The notes: generated by a model not told the origin, from the sequence alone. Numbered from the stretch's first letter, positions 1 to 12,700 are shown. The stretch: DNA of 64,000 bases from Chondrosia reniformis (GCA_947172415.1 OX359201.1:1860001-1924000); one strand, 5' to 3'. Program-made: numbers and translations.

Positions 1-82
1 CAGCTCTAAATATATATATAATCAATGTGTATACGTATATACGTATGTATTGTTTGTAATTATTGTATCCAATTTTATATAG

Positions 83-3000
83 GACCAGTACATGTTCTTG
101 TATGATGCAATAAGGGAAATGTTGCTATGTGGAGATTCCTGTATTGCCTCATATGACATGAAGAGCTATGTAATGGACATGTCTCATGTGTCGCAGGAGG
201 GGGAGTCTGGATTTGAAACACAGTTTGAGGTAAGTTAACTATTTGAGTATACTGAGTGATTATAACATTCATCAATGAGCTGCTTCATATAGAAATTAAA
301 AATGTTAAACAAGATTGCATTAAGTGAAAAAAGAGTTACTGGAATGAAAGATAAAATACGTTATTCAGATAAAGCTCCTGGTAAGTGTAGTATATTATGT
401 CCATGTTTCATGTGTATATATATAAGCATAATAATTACTATATATTGGGTGTTCATGTTTTATTTATTTAAAAAGTGTTCCTAGGTTATATTTTAATCTG
501 ATCTGATGTAGTACATACACGAAAACATTTAATCAAATTCATTGTATCAAACACTCTATTCAGTAAAGAAAAGGCATCTCTTTGTTTCCCTTGGAGAACT
601 ACAACAGACTGTTGAAATTAATGCATCATTTGTAGATGTAAGTTCAATCGCTGTAGTTATTAGTATATATGTGGTGGATTTTATCTGTATTTCTCTCTTT
701 GCATACAATGTAAAAATTAAATATGAGAGTTAATCCTTTTTTAAGTTATAATGCATAATTCAAATTACAAATTTCAATGGCTCCTATAATACACTGAGGC
801 AGCATAAAACTAATACACTGTTTCCTAAATGGTATGCCTACACTGTAATAAATTTAAGGGAACTAAACCTAGACAGAACTTTGGATGAAGATACAGGAGT
901 TTTGTCTTTCTTCTTTTGCTCCACTTGGGCCAGACAGCTGTTTCAGGGAATTCTGCCCTTCCTCAGTTACCCTGGAAACCTTTGTCTTTTTCTTGATAAT
1001 TTGTTGCCCTTGTAACCCCAATCATTATGCAAAGTAATTGACCCTGTTTTAGGTTTTTAATCTCTAATAATTAATAACTTCAGCAGCTATTTCTCTGTAG
1101 CTAGGGTATTAACTAGTCTATTTAAAGCTAGTTTCTAAAGAAATTCTAGACTATGGTTGTAGTCAACTTTTCAAAATAAATTTAATATAATACAATCAAA
1201 ATGGAATAGAAAATAGACCTTTTGAATAATACAATGTAGTGTGTATAATAAGTGATTTGCATTTATGTTTCTAGGGTCATCACAGTCCAAAGGCATTCAT
1301 TGCAGCACAGACTCCAATGGCTACTAGTATTTTGGACTTTTGGACATTAATTTGTGAAACAAAGTGTTTGGTTGTTGTACTGGTGTGTCCACTCTTTGAG
1401 AATGATCAGGTATTTTCTAATAAATATTCTATATATTTCTTGTATGATATTGGTTAGCAGTGTGTCCATACTATGAATATGATTATTGTATGGTATTAAT
1501 ATATACGTACATAACATGCCATAAACATGTTTATGGCATGTTTATGGTAAACAAAGATTTTGAGACATTCCCACAATTTTACTCCCATCCACTTTGTACC
1601 GCCTTTTGTGTGTGAATAAATGCCTATCATTTTTACACTGTCTATTTCACTGATGAAGGCCCTGGATGGGTCAAATAAAACTTTTGAAATGTGTTCCTCA
1701 ATTCGGTATATATCATAGCCATATATATAGCCATAGATATTCTCCGCATTCTGTACCTATTTCAATATTATATATATGTTAGTGGAGAATTTGATTAACC
1801 TCACCCTGCAATGATATTGTGTCTGGTTAACTAGATTTATAGGAAATGCTGTGTGTATCGTATACAGAACCATACCAATATGCTTGAGCACAAATATTAA
1901 TGCATTATTATATACGTGTATAATTACAAAAAAGGAGGTTTATATCTGAGTATCAGCAACACTTAATAGATTCGAGAAAAAGAGATTTGAACGTTTCGAC
2001 CTGTCTTCTTCAGCAATAAATGAGGTGTAGAAAGGTACAACCAGTTAAAATAGAAAAATGTGGCAGGGATAGAGTTGTGGTGTAATGTCTAGATCTTCTT
2101 GTGCATAATAAATTTTAAGTTTATGTGAATAAAAGTGGTATTGGATGATGTCATTCCAAATGCCGTCTACATGTACTCATGTTGTTCAAACAAGTGGTAT
2201 TCTGAATTAGCAAAGCTTCTTTCTTGTGTATTATTACATCTATTTATATATATATTTACCAATATTATATAGTTTAACAATCAAATCACTTTTGTAGGAA
2301 TCATGCTATCCATTTTGGCCAAATGAAGTTGGAAGTGTTTCTCAATGTGGATCATTCTCAATCACTTGCATTCAAGCACGTACACATAGTACACTTACCA
2401 CATACAAAATTATGCTGGGAAATAACAAACCAGTAAGTGCAATTAAGACTATTATATTCACAATAACAATTTCAGAAATTTATTTTTACATTAACATTAA
2501 TAGACTTCTCCATTGGAGGTGTCGCTGTATCATTTTACTACATGGACAGAGAGAGGGAGACCTGATTCACTTGTACTCTTCAATTTAATGTCAGAAATTG
2601 ACATAATAAAACAAAAGCGACAAAAGGATTCTCCAGTGATAGTTGCTTGCAAGTAAGAGAGTATTATTCATACTATCCATGGCTACAATTGGGTCTCTCC
2701 TTATATAAGTACCTATACCTGTTTATTACAATGTATAAATATAGTGATGGTCTTGGTCGAAGTTGTACATTCATAGCAATTTGGTCACTGATTGAACAGC
2801 TGAAGACAGAAGGACAGATTGATGTACTCAATACAGTCAAGTCAATCAGAACACAGAGACCAGGAGCTATACCTGAACTGGTAAGACTATAATAAGCATT
2901 GCATTGCATGGAATTGGAATAATAATTTTGATTGTTTTCTAATAATTTGTTTATTAGTGTGTGCATATGTACAGTGTATCACATGTTCTAAAATGGCTAC

Positions 3001-3237
3001 TTTGCTCTTGGCCAAATAAATGATATAAATTCAAATGTTCTTATTTGCTAGTATAAAATTGATATTGAATAGGGAAGCCATTTTTAGAACTTCCTTATTT
3101 ATGTAGAGATCTAGAGAACTACGTATTTGTTATGTATTACATGTATCTCATATATTCAGGAGCAGTACATCCTGTGTCATGAAGTGGTTGTGGACTATTT
3201 GGATGCCTTTGAAGAATACTCTAATTTCAAATATTAA
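83..3237 (+). CDS. RPTP gene 1, 3' part: end of D1 plus D2 (5' cut by window edge)
   Basis: C-terminal part of a receptor tyrosine phosphatase. Eight exons join in frame (313 aa plus stop): 83-229, 293-380, 564-637, 1275-1409, 2298-2432, 2504-2652, 2745-2880, 3160-3237. The first exon ends D1 ([17 protein letters not shown], the helix after the Q-loop). The rest is D2: [12 protein letters not shown], a WPD-loop equivalent reading WTERGRP, and a catalytic loop VACNDGLGRS that keeps Cys-x5-Arg. The protein ends EYSNFKY. Exon lengths (147, 88, 74, 135, 135, 149, 136, 78) equal those of genes 3, 4 and 5, which supports the model. The start of D2 (exons 293-380 and 564-637) is the most diverged of the array. 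Changes at the WPD Asp and Q-loop suggest D2 is regulatory rather than catalytic, as in vertebrate RPTPs. D1 and the ectodomain lie upstream of the window. Confidence 0.9.
855..1005 (-). repeat. Solitary Penelope-like 3' tail in a gene 1 intron
   Basis: Begins (plus strand) with GGGAACTAAACCTAGACAG and runs through the TGGATGAAGATACAGGAG and GCCAGACAGCTGTTTCAGGG blocks. This is the reverse complement of the tail of the element at 17215-20125. It contains the hammerhead fold at 922-975. Confidence 0.75.
922..975 (-). ncRNA. Hammerhead ribozyme fold, minus strand, best-preserved copy
   Basis: On the minus strand: CTGAGGA (960-966; N7 is free in the consensus CUGANGA), a fully paired stem II AGGG/CCCT closed by CAGAATT, GAAA (941-944), then CAG/CTG as stem III and TC at 934-933 as cleavage site. 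Stem I pairs GGCCC with GGGT plus an adjacent U-A. All conserved core positions are present, so this copy is the best candidate for activity. Confidence 0.65.
1935..2045 (-). repeat. Dispersed repeat with CTGAAGA...GAAACG motif (gene 1 intron)
   Basis: Plus strand: GAGTATCAGCAACACTTA, then AACGTTTCGACCTGTCTTCT and TCAGCAATAAATGAGG. The minus strand has CTGAAGA, a short GAC/GTC stem and GAAACG. Same family at 16490-16580 and 61495-61600. Confidence 0.6.
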
Positions 3238-3719
3238 CATACTATATAGCTGCCTTGTGTGATTTTGTAAAACATTATTTGGTGAATTGGGTGAGAATTT
3301 TCTTAACTATTTTGGCTGTATTGTTGTGTGAAATTGGATTGTGTATATACGTGTACATTGGATATATTGTTATGATGCTTAATGCATGTATTAAACATTC
3401 AAACAGGAGCTTATATAATATATATTTTAATATGTTTTATACATACATCAAAAATAATCTTATCATGTTATGCCATAGAGATTATCTACCATAATAGGTC
3501 TCATAGTATCAGATCTAATTAATATAACAAAAGTACATCTATTAGTTAGTATTTTTCATGGTATGGGTATGCATTAAGAAATGCATAATATAGCTAAATA
3601 CGTACTTGTGCTGTATAGTGTGATTGATTAGAACAGATTCTGAATATAAGACCTATCCTAAGCTATTATAACTACACAGTGTATATGTATCTAATGTATG
3701 TAGGTGAAATAACAGACCC

Positions 3720-4040
3720 TTTCTTAAAACCTTCCAAGTGTTTGCCTTCGTAATCTTCATATAAAATCTGCAAAAATTGTACATCCAATTATTCAATTGT
3801 CTTCATCAGTGGTATTCTACAGCAAATGAGAGACGGGAGTGGAATAAATACACAAACACAGGTTAGGAACTGCATCTCGGGACTGTATTTCTCTCTGAGG
3901 AACCTATATATATAGACCTGAGTGGTTAGGTGGTCTTTACTTTGTATGTACGTATATATGAGCGTGACAGTAACCAAAGTTTGAAATTATATAACCAAAC
4001 GTTTCAACAACTATTCAGTTGTCTTCATACAGCAATTCCA
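3720..4040 (-). repeat. Repeats with CTGATGA/CTGTATGA plus ACAACTGAATAGTTGT hairpin, spacer after gene 1
   Basis: Two blocks. At 3780-3830 the minus strand has CTGATGA then a CAATT-GAAT-AATTG hairpin. At 3985-4040 it has CTGTATGA then a six-pair ACAACT/AGTTGT hairpin and TGAAACG. Copies at 57290-57592 (spacer after gene 5), 13030-13150 (spacer after gene 2) and, weaker, 63540-63610. Confidence 0.55.
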
Positions 4041-5959
4041 TATATATATATAATATCTACACATAAAATATAACCTATACATAATCACTATATTGTACAT
4101 AATTTATATAGATTAGCCATTGTATTAGAAACAAGACTAATACCTATATAGGACCCAATAGCTCATATACGTATAGATTGAGTATGTATTTTTAAAATTA
4201 ATTATATAAATGGAATACATAGTAGATGAGTGTATATTAAATTAACACGTCTAAAAATGTATTCATTATGTTTCTGTATATAGTTTAGTATATTATTTGT
4301 CGGTAACCTACGTATATATCAGTGATGCATGTTAATGATGTATATTTACATAGTGTATGTACTGTATGTATGTATGTACGGAAAGGCTTCCTTATTGAAA
4401 ATGTGGTTGGCTATATAAATAATCTGCAGACACGTGTACAGGATCAGAAATTTTAGTTCATGGTTATCCTTGAACTGTAGATTTTAAACTATATATCTCT
4501 AGTTGGGACAGTAAGAGTTGCCAAACTCACATAATGAGGAAAAATGATTATATCTGTTTTTGCTGTAAGCTACGAATACTATAGTGTAATTTGAATGTAT
4601 ACAGTATATATCATATATATAGAATAATTCTCTCAAGTGTAATTTAAGAAGTAGCTCTTTTATATACTTATTCTTTTATATATAGTCGCTTTGGCAATTC
4701 TTTTGAGATGTAGTTCAACTACTGTTTCTTTCAATGGTAAGTGTTATACCATTAATATAGATTTTGTACAAAATCTGTTATTATAGACTATATACATACA
4801 GTACATATATAGTCTATATGATGCATGATGTATAAAGAACAAATTAAATACATAATACAGTTAAATATTTAACATGCAATTGTATTTACAATACTGGTAT
4901 AATTATAAATATTCAGATTCCATATATATACATACAGCCAGTATGTGCATGCATGTATGCATATCATCATTTTAACTTGACAAATAGATTAGGATTGTTC
5001 TGGTTTCCTGTTAAATGAAATAATCTTTATAATGTATACACATGCATGCCTCATTACACGATAGGTTTCCTCTATATACATGCAATTGATATACTCAAAT
5101 TGTACAGGGAACCTATAGTAATTTATGTATGGTGATGTACGTATTTACTTTCAGTCAAAGTTAGGATCGATGCTTATCCAAACATTTCTGAAGTGGAGCA
5201 AGGAACAACAGTGGTTTTGGTGTGTAGAGTGGTTGGAGTACCTTATGGAAGTGAACTGACTTATAACTGGACATGTGCTAGTGGAAGTACTTGTGACAAT
5301 CCATCAGAACCATCACAGCATGGTTCAAGGAGGCAGTACAACAACACAGTAGTAGTGGATATAGTAAGGGAATGGGATAATGGAGACTACCAATGTAGTG
5401 TATCTAATAGAAGTGATGGAGTGATACTGGGGAGTGATACTCACAGGATCAGTGTTACAGGTTTGTTTACTAGCTTCCTCATTCCTCCATTCTACCTCCT
5501 TTATATGGTAAAATAGATGAATTTCATTTTGAAAAATACAGCTGGAGTGTCCATGTATATCAAAACAAGTTCACAATATCCTGGAATCTACTTTCCAAGA
5601 AACAGCTTTGTCACTGATGGAAGTCCAATAATAATAGAAGGGAATAGTAGATATCGCATCCTCTGTTACAGTAGTGGTGCAGGTCAAGTGTCATGGTATT
5701 ATAGAAATGGAACTAAACCACTCTTTTCAGTTCACTCTTATTCATCATATTATACAACATTTTATACCACTCGAGGTAGGTTTAACCAGTTAACAAGAAA
5801 AATTTCTAGGAATCCTTTGACAAATGAAGAATTCTACTGTCAAGGAAATCAGAAAACAGCATGGTTTGGAATGTTTGTCAATCCAAGTAAATAAGCATTC
5901 TGAATTATATGTAACAGTGAAATGCACATTTCATATATAGTTTTAGGCTTGGAATTATT

Positions 5960-5982
5960 AGGGGCTGCCGCAGGCAGCCCCT
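5960..5982. repeat. GC-rich 23-bp palindrome, orientation 1
   Basis: Arms AGGGGCTGCC and GGCAGCCCCT around the loop GCA, in the intron after Ig2 of gene 2. A related CGGGGGCGGCAGCCCC block lies at 6525-6540. Confidence 0.85.
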
Positions 5983-7564
5983 TATATTGTTTTCATTTGC
6001 CGATTACATTGTACGGCCTTATGTTAGGGAAAGATATATACATATGTATAATACGGGTTCATACGCAACTATTATAACACTTATTTTATACGTCGATATA
6101 TGTATAATAAATATATAAACATCGTACAGGAAGCAAAACAAAACAAAACCTAAACATGCGAAAATGTCATGCTAATATACATGAGTGAGCAAGGTACATA
6201 TACGACACATAGCTATTAATAGTTTAGATGTAGCGGAGTTCTGCGATGGCCAGGTCAATGGGAGGTGCCTTGATGGCATGGCCACAGCTGGAGCGAGCAC
6301 CTCTGATACCCTGAATGGCAGAGCGGAGCATACGTAACTATTGTTACACTTAATTTATACGTCAATATATCGTTTTTGCAAATGGCGGCGTTCAGGAAGC
6401 TTTAGTTAACGAAGCTTTTCTATCGTTATTTATAAAGTTCAGGACACTTAAGCGTCCTCAATCGTTAGCATTACGAATATATATATTAAATCCCAACGAT
6501 GCGGCCAAGTAGTTCGAGTTAATTCGGGGGCGGCAGCCCCACGAGTTTTTAAACTCGAACTACTTGTTTTTACAAAATTACTACATTTTTGCACATGCAC
6601 AATATATTTTCTTTCTAACTTTTACTGTAGATACTACCTCTCTCTCCTCCAATGAAATCCTATTAATTACAAAACTCACTCAACATTCCATTACACTCAG
6701 CTGGACTAGTGTTAGTGGAAGCTCTGGATATTACATCAGTTATGAAAGACTGGACTTCTCAGTACCAGTCACACCAACCTACAGGAGGTTGGGTGGATCT
6801 GACAATACAAGTGTTACTCTGAACAAGCTGACAGCTGGATCTAGATACATGATTAGAGTGTGGGCTACAGATGGTAGTGGAGTCAGTCAACCCATAAAGA
6901 AGACAGTTAAAACAGAAGATGACAGTAAGCTTAATATAAAACTATATGGCCATATATATCTAAATCTCTCTATTCAGTTCCTAGTCCTCCACGTCTACTA
7001 AGAATTACAAGAGATATTGAAAATGGAGTTGAGTTGAACTGGCTACCTCCTGTTAATCCAAATGGAGTGATCACTTCTTATGAGATTGAGTACACTACAA
7101 ACAGTGCCTTTAACACAATCAGTGGAACTGTACTTACCCAAAATAGTTTAACACACTACAACTGGACAGGACCAGAGTTCCCTACATACTACATGAGAGT
7201 GAGGGCAGTCAACTCAGCTAACACTAATATTGGTACAATGTCTAAACCTTCAAATGTCATAAAACTGTGTTTGGGAACAGAGAGAGGTACATGTAATTGA
7301 CACATTAATATGTTTACTTCAATGTGAAAATATTATTTATGTACAGATGATTTGTAAAGTTTCAAGGTTACTGTACTGTAAGACTGATGTTATACATGTT
7401 TATAATAAAAAATGTAATCAAAAATTGATTATGAAAATGTAAAGCCAACTTATATACATTATAGTATTAAAGATAACAAAGTCTAAATAGGTTATATAAT
7501 GATCATGTATTTACAAACCTATAATTGAATATATATATACTGACATTAATTGGTCATGTATTAA

Positions 7565-8185
7565 CCCTTTATGCGCGAGTGACGCATATTTGCGTCTAAT
7601 AATTAGGTATGGTCAATAGCGAGTGACGCATATTTGCGTTCAAGGTAACAGCGGCTTATTTGTAGCGCAATCTACAGAGGTACGCGCAAGTACTGCAGCC
7701 GAAACGTTGGCGATACCAAGACTAAAGACGGAGGTTTATTTGTGCGCCTTATTCTGCTTACCACGCTTCACTTGACGGTTTGGTAAACAATTTGTTTGAG
7801 GCTACGACGCTTCTCCAATGTTCTAGGGCTTTGAAAAGACTACATAAAGATATACCGTTACAAAAGGATAACCAGGGCTCTTCCTGACCGAATTTGCTTC
7901 CGTAGATAGTCAGAGAAAGCTTCTTATCCGAAGGAACTTAGAAAACATAGCCGTGCTTACTTTCTTCACTAAAAGAGGTAATATCTCGAAAATTAGAGCA
8001 TCTTAGAAGCCAATAGAGCAACAAAATATGGCTAAAAATCGGCATCAAAGTTTTACCGTCATAAAGAGTTGCCACATTCCTATGGAGGTGACGAATTTTA
8101 ATTCCTGCCTCATGGTGTCCTCGTGACAATTAAATATCGCTTCTGGTGATTATTACGCCCACGTAATTATCTCGCGCATAAAGGG
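7565..8185. mobile_element. piggyBac-type non-autonomous element (621 bp) in a gene 2 intron
   Basis: Perfect 15-bp terminal inverted repeats CCCTTTATGCGCGAG (7565-7579) and CTCGCGCATAAAGGG (8171-8185), flanked by TTAA on both sides (7561-7564, 8186-8189). The paralogous intron of gene 6 has a single TTAA at the matching place (about 60869), a clean empty site. A subterminal direct repeat GAGTGACGCATATTTGCG occurs twice near the left end. No transposase frame was seen. TTAA target and end sequence fit piggyBac-like MITEs. Confidence 0.9.
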
Positions 8186-9289
8186 TTAAATACAATACCC
8201 TAGCACCAGATAAGCCAACAGGATTGAGAGAAATAACAGAACAAGCAACAACTACATCTGTCTACATTGAATGGAATGAGTCACCTCCAACTACATGTGA
8301 TGGAGTTACTTGGTATGAATTGAGTTATACAATGGACAAGACTTGCCCTTGCAATGTGACTAACATTACAACTAACAATACACATTACAAGTTAACAGGA
8401 CTTGTGAAAGATGCTACATATAACATTACACTTGTAGCAGTGAATGCTGTTGGAAAGTTCGATTTTGTAGAAGTGTTAAACAGTGATCCAGATGGTAATT
8501 ATGAAAACATAATTTAAATTTAATTTTTTTGTTGAATTAATATTGAGACATTACAGTATAAAATCTAGATCTCTAGATCCCTTTAACCTCTCAGCAATTA
8601 CAAACGCCCAACTAGTGTTGTTTCATTATACGAATATCTATCATAATATATTATACTAAATATTTCTAGCTATATATATACATAACAATTTGTTACATAT
8701 GATATAGTTGTGAAGAACAAAACAAATCCAACTTTGACAGTAGCAGTCATTTTGCCAGTATTCCTTATCAGTATTTTGTTCACAGTATCCATATTTATTG
8801 CTGTCTTACTTCAGAAAGGGAGAAGAAAGTAAGAAGTATCTTGTCCGACTTATGGTTATATATGTCAATATATATATATATATAATTGCAATTAAATGCA
8901 TGCTTATATAGTCATCTATATAATTCCCATCACATTTACATCTGCCTGCATGAGTATGCAGATTAAATGAAGTGCACAGTAGATACCAACTTTAAACATT
9001 ACATCATTTATATAATACATGTAGATATCATTACAGTTCAGGCAGACTGCAACTGATTTACCACACATCAATACTGAAGCTCAAAGGTCTAAAAATGATG
9101 GAATGCACAATTATTCGCAAGTTAGTGGTTTCAAGAAAGATAGAGCAGTTGAACTCAACTTCTCAAGAGAACCTCAACTCCTGTACAGTTGTACAGGAAG
9201 CACTCCCAAACTGTGAAACAAAATAATAAAAGTTGTCAGTACATAGTGTATGCTCATATACTTATGTATGTATTGCATGGAACATTCAT

Positions 9290-9460
9290 AGAACATAATC
9301 ACATAAATATTTTGTTTTCATTTGCCAATTCTGTTGTATGGCTTCATGGTATGGAAAGATATACATATTATAGACCAATATATATATAATACATGTTCAT
9401 ACGCTATTATAACACTTAATTTATAAGTCGATATGTGTATAATTTTCTTTTTTTGGGAAA
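9290..9460 (+). repeat. Dispersed repeat, related to 5985-6110
   Basis: GTTTTCATTTGCCAATTCTG, then GGAAAGATATACATATTATA, the CATACGCTATTATAACACTT block and GTCGATATGTGTATAAT. The same order of blocks occurs after the palindrome in gene 2 (5985-6110) and in gene 6 (59550-59660). Confidence 0.6.
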
Positions 9461-9589
9461 AAATTATTTAAAAATAACATTCAGTACATGACGTTCTATG
9501 GCTTTTCCTAGCAGTTCATTCTAAAAATTAGATGGAGGTGAAACATTTCACACTAGCAATCACCTTGAGAGGGGTCCTGATACCATGGC

Positions 9590-9775
9590 CTATATACTGA
9601 TGCTCTGGATCCTCTGATACATCTGATTTGCTAGTCTCTTGTACATGACATTAGCTGCCTTTGCCATTCCACCTGTTGCTGCTAAAACAAGAGATGTGAA
9701 GGAGCCATGTTCAACTCTACGTATATTGCTCGTAGCTTCTCCATTTTCCTTTCTCATGCCGTTGATAGGTAGCAT
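9590..9775 (-). mobile_element. Transposon protein fragment (VEHGSFTSLVLAATGGMAK)
   Basis: A 61-residue minus-strand frame with RRVEHGSFTSLVLAATGGMA and KAANVMYKRLANQ. This block resembles the C-terminal end of reverse-transcriptase-type ORFs common in invertebrate genomes (from memory, unverified). It lies where the first D1 exons of gene 2 should be, so insertion of mobile DNA probably accompanied their loss. Confidence 0.5.
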
Positions 9776-12700
9776 TGAGACTCTGGGAACAATAATGACG
9801 TAAATGGGTTAAAAACCCTCACATCAAAAATATGTGTCCTTGGATCTCTCCCAAAATCTCCCCACCCTGATGTCAACTCTGGCTCTGTCTTGGTGATTTG
9901 CTGATCATCTGTGCAATTCCAATGGGGTATGAATCTAATTATATAATGTGTCCATGCAAGTCCCTTTTAGAAATGTATTTTCAAACAAATATGCAAATAT
10001 ACGTATATTGTAGGGCTACAGTTGGGAAAACTGTTTAATTACTTCTCAAGGTATGGTCTAGCATAATATGATATCGATGAAAATAAATTTAATGATGTCT
10101 AATGAGATATAAATATATCTGCAATTATTTACATTTGTTACTTAATGTATGTCAAAATATATCTATCACTATTATAATACGTAGCTCCAACAGTGGAAAC
10201 TGTAAACAGCTTTTGGCAGATAATAATTGAAAATAAACAATTATTAGTTGTTATGGTAACCAAGTTTATTGAAAATAGGAAGGTACAAATATGCATGTGT
10301 GTTGAATTATGGTGTTACTTAATTAATTAGATCTCATATGTATATATAAGGAGAACTTTGAATTCTGGCCTTGTATATAACATATATTATTGCTATATAC
10401 ATTGTTTTTAAAAACTGAATAAATTTCCTGTTTAACATTCAAAGTCAAATTGTGAAGAATATTTTTCACTAAAAATTGGAGAACACAAAATATTTGGACC
10501 ATTCATGATAACTACAGTTTAAATGACCTATCAAGTTGAATATGAAACAGGAACAATTGAAATAACTTTGGTCATTGTATTTTATGCTATATAAACTTTA
10601 TTGTTATTATTTGTAAGTAATTATTACAGATGCCATTGCAATCCTCTCATGATTATATATAATAACATCATATTATTCTTATATCGTAGCATGATGATAA
10701 TGAGACAACTCTCACATTTGAACATTATTTCTTCACTGGATGGTCGGATTATGGGGTATCTAAATATCCAACCACACTGTTAAGGATGTTGTATCACATT
10801 AGAGAAATCAGAAAAGGCATTAGTCCAATACTTGTTTACTGCAGGCAAATATGATTAATTTATTACCAGTATATATTCCTCTCTCTATAAATACATACAT
10901 GTAATAGAGTTGATTATATTATACTCTTTATACGTATATATAATATTATTTTAGCAAAACAGTATTGGAGATGGTCGTTCTGGTACATTCATTGCACTGG
11001 ACTACATTCTGGATCAGATTAATGCTGAACAGACTGTAGACATAAAAGGAGTTGTAGAGAAAATGAGACAAAAGAGAATGTTCATGGTACAGACTGTGGT
11101 GAGTAAATTTGCCCTAACCATTTGGCCCATATAAGAACATTGTTATTGTCACAAGCAAGATAATAATTTCTTAATATGTTCATAAACATTGTTATACAAA
11201 GTCTGGCTCTATCTCATGTGTTTAACCAACTGCAGGAGCAGTACATGTTCATACACAGAGCTGTTAGAGAGCTACTTCTCTGTGGAGACACAACTAGCAA
11301 GGTATAGTCTATGCATATACGTATATTATGATATCAATAAAAATGGAATTAATGATGCTTATGTATAATAAGATGTAAATTCATCATAAACAAAATATAT
11401 TTATATAGTTCTTTATTTATATATACGTATTATTATGTAATTGTTTGTTACTGCAACATGTATAGCTCCAACTGTCCAACAATCAAATCACTTTTGTAGG
11501 AATCATGCTATCCATTTTGGCCAAATGAAGTTGGAAGTATTTCTCAATGTGGATCATTCTCAATCACTTGCATTCAAGCACGTACACAGAGCACACTTAC
11601 TACATACAAAATTATGTTGGGAAATAACAAACCAGTAAGTGCAATTAAGACTATTATATTCACAATAACAATTTCAGAAATTTATTTTTACATTAACATT
11701 AATAGACTTCTCCATTGGAGGTGTCGCTGTATCATTTTACTACATGGACAGAGAGAGGGAGACCTGATTCACTTGTACTCTTCAATTTAATGTCAGAAAT
11801 TGACATAATAAAACAAAAGCGACAAAAGGATTCTCCAGTGATAGTTGCTTGCAAGTAAGAGAGTATTATTCATACTATCCACGGCCACAATTGGGTCTCA
11901 CCTTATATACGTATACCTGTTCATTACAATGTATAAATATAGTGATGGTCTTGGTCGAAGTTGTACATTCATAGCAATTTGGTCACTGATTGAACAGCTG
12001 AAGACAGAAGGACAGATTAATGTACTCAATACAGTCAAGTCCATCAGAACACAGAGACCAGGAGCTATACCTGAACTGGTAAGACTATATTAAGCATTGC
12101 ATTGCACGGAATTGGAATAATAATTTTCATTGTTTTCTAATAATCTGTTTGTTAGTGTGTACATATGTACAGTGTGTCACATGTTCTAAAATGGCTGCTT
12201 TGCTCTTTGGCCAAATAAATGATATAAATTCAAATGTTCTTATTTGCTAGTATAAAATTGATATTGAATAGGGAAGCCATTTTTAGAACTTCCTTATTTA
12301 TGTATGTAGAGATCTAGAGAACTATTTGATATATATATGTATTACATGTATCTCATATATTCAGGAACAGTACATCCTGTGTCATGAAGTGGTTGTGGAC
12401 TATTTGGATGCCTTTGAAGAATACTCCAATTTCAAATATTAACACACTATATAACTGCCTTGTGTGTTTTTGTAAAATATTATTTGGTGAATTGGGTGAG
12501 AATTTTCTTAACTATTTTGGCTGTATCGTTGTGTGAAATTGGATTATGTATATACGTGTACATTGGATATATTGTTATGATGCTTAATGCATGTCATAAA
12601 CATTCAAAGAAATTTTTACATTGGTGAAGCGAGCTTAATATTTTTTACAGGATCAGTATAATTTTAGTTCATGGTTATCCTTGAACTGTAGATTTTAAAC

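Larger units (their letters stand above)
2745..7564 (+). repeat. Segmental duplication, copy A (end of gene 1 to FN3-2 intron of gene 2)
   Basis: Almost the same sequence as 56298-60868, including introns and intergenic spacer, with scattered substitutions and indels. Copy A keeps about 270 bp near 6100-6370 that copy B lacks. Confidence 0.9.
4534..12442 (+). pseudogene. RPTP gene 2: intact ectodomain and TM, broken juxtamembrane, D1 and D2
   Basis: Exons: signal peptide 4534-4564 and 4686-4736; Ig1 5155-5460; Ig2 5542-5886; FN3-1 6631-6924; FN3-2 6978-7286; FN3-3 8204-8494; TM 8708-8828; juxtamembrane from 9025; D1 pieces 10014-10050, 10185-10282, 10445-10570, 10690-10844, 10963-11098, 11236-11301; D2 pieces 11500-11634, 11706-11854, 11943-12078, 12365-12442. 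Everything through the TM helix is open. The juxtamembrane exon has lost one base relative to gene 3, so it shifts frame and stops at 9224-9226; the open product would be 649 aa, a membrane-anchored ectodomain. D1 lacks its first exons, has a TAA at 10520-10522, WSDYGVS in place of [18 protein letters not shown] in place of [11 protein letters not shown], and a GC donor after 10844. The N-terminal half of D2 is missing. Phosphatase function is dead; the ectodomain may still be made. Confidence 0.88.

Noticed and set aside
75..275. Minus-strand frame opposite the first exon of gene 1
   Set aside because: It is the antisense shadow of the D1 exon; the plus frame matches phosphatase exons in genes 3 to 5.
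3255..3494. Plus frame after the gene 1 stop, repeated at 56808-57047
   Set aside because: Hydrophobic AT-rich 3' flank inside the segmental duplication. Identity follows from recent duplication, and the third paralogous flank at 12450 does not keep the frame.
7938..8129. Minus-strand frame inside the piggyBac-type element
   Set aside because: Short, with no transposase motif; the element looks non-autonomous.
10690..11098. Gene 2 D1 as a functional pseudophosphatase (Cys-x5-Arg kept)
   Set aside because: An upstream in-frame stop, missing N-terminal D1 exons and the juxtamembrane frameshift make a translated D1 unlikely.
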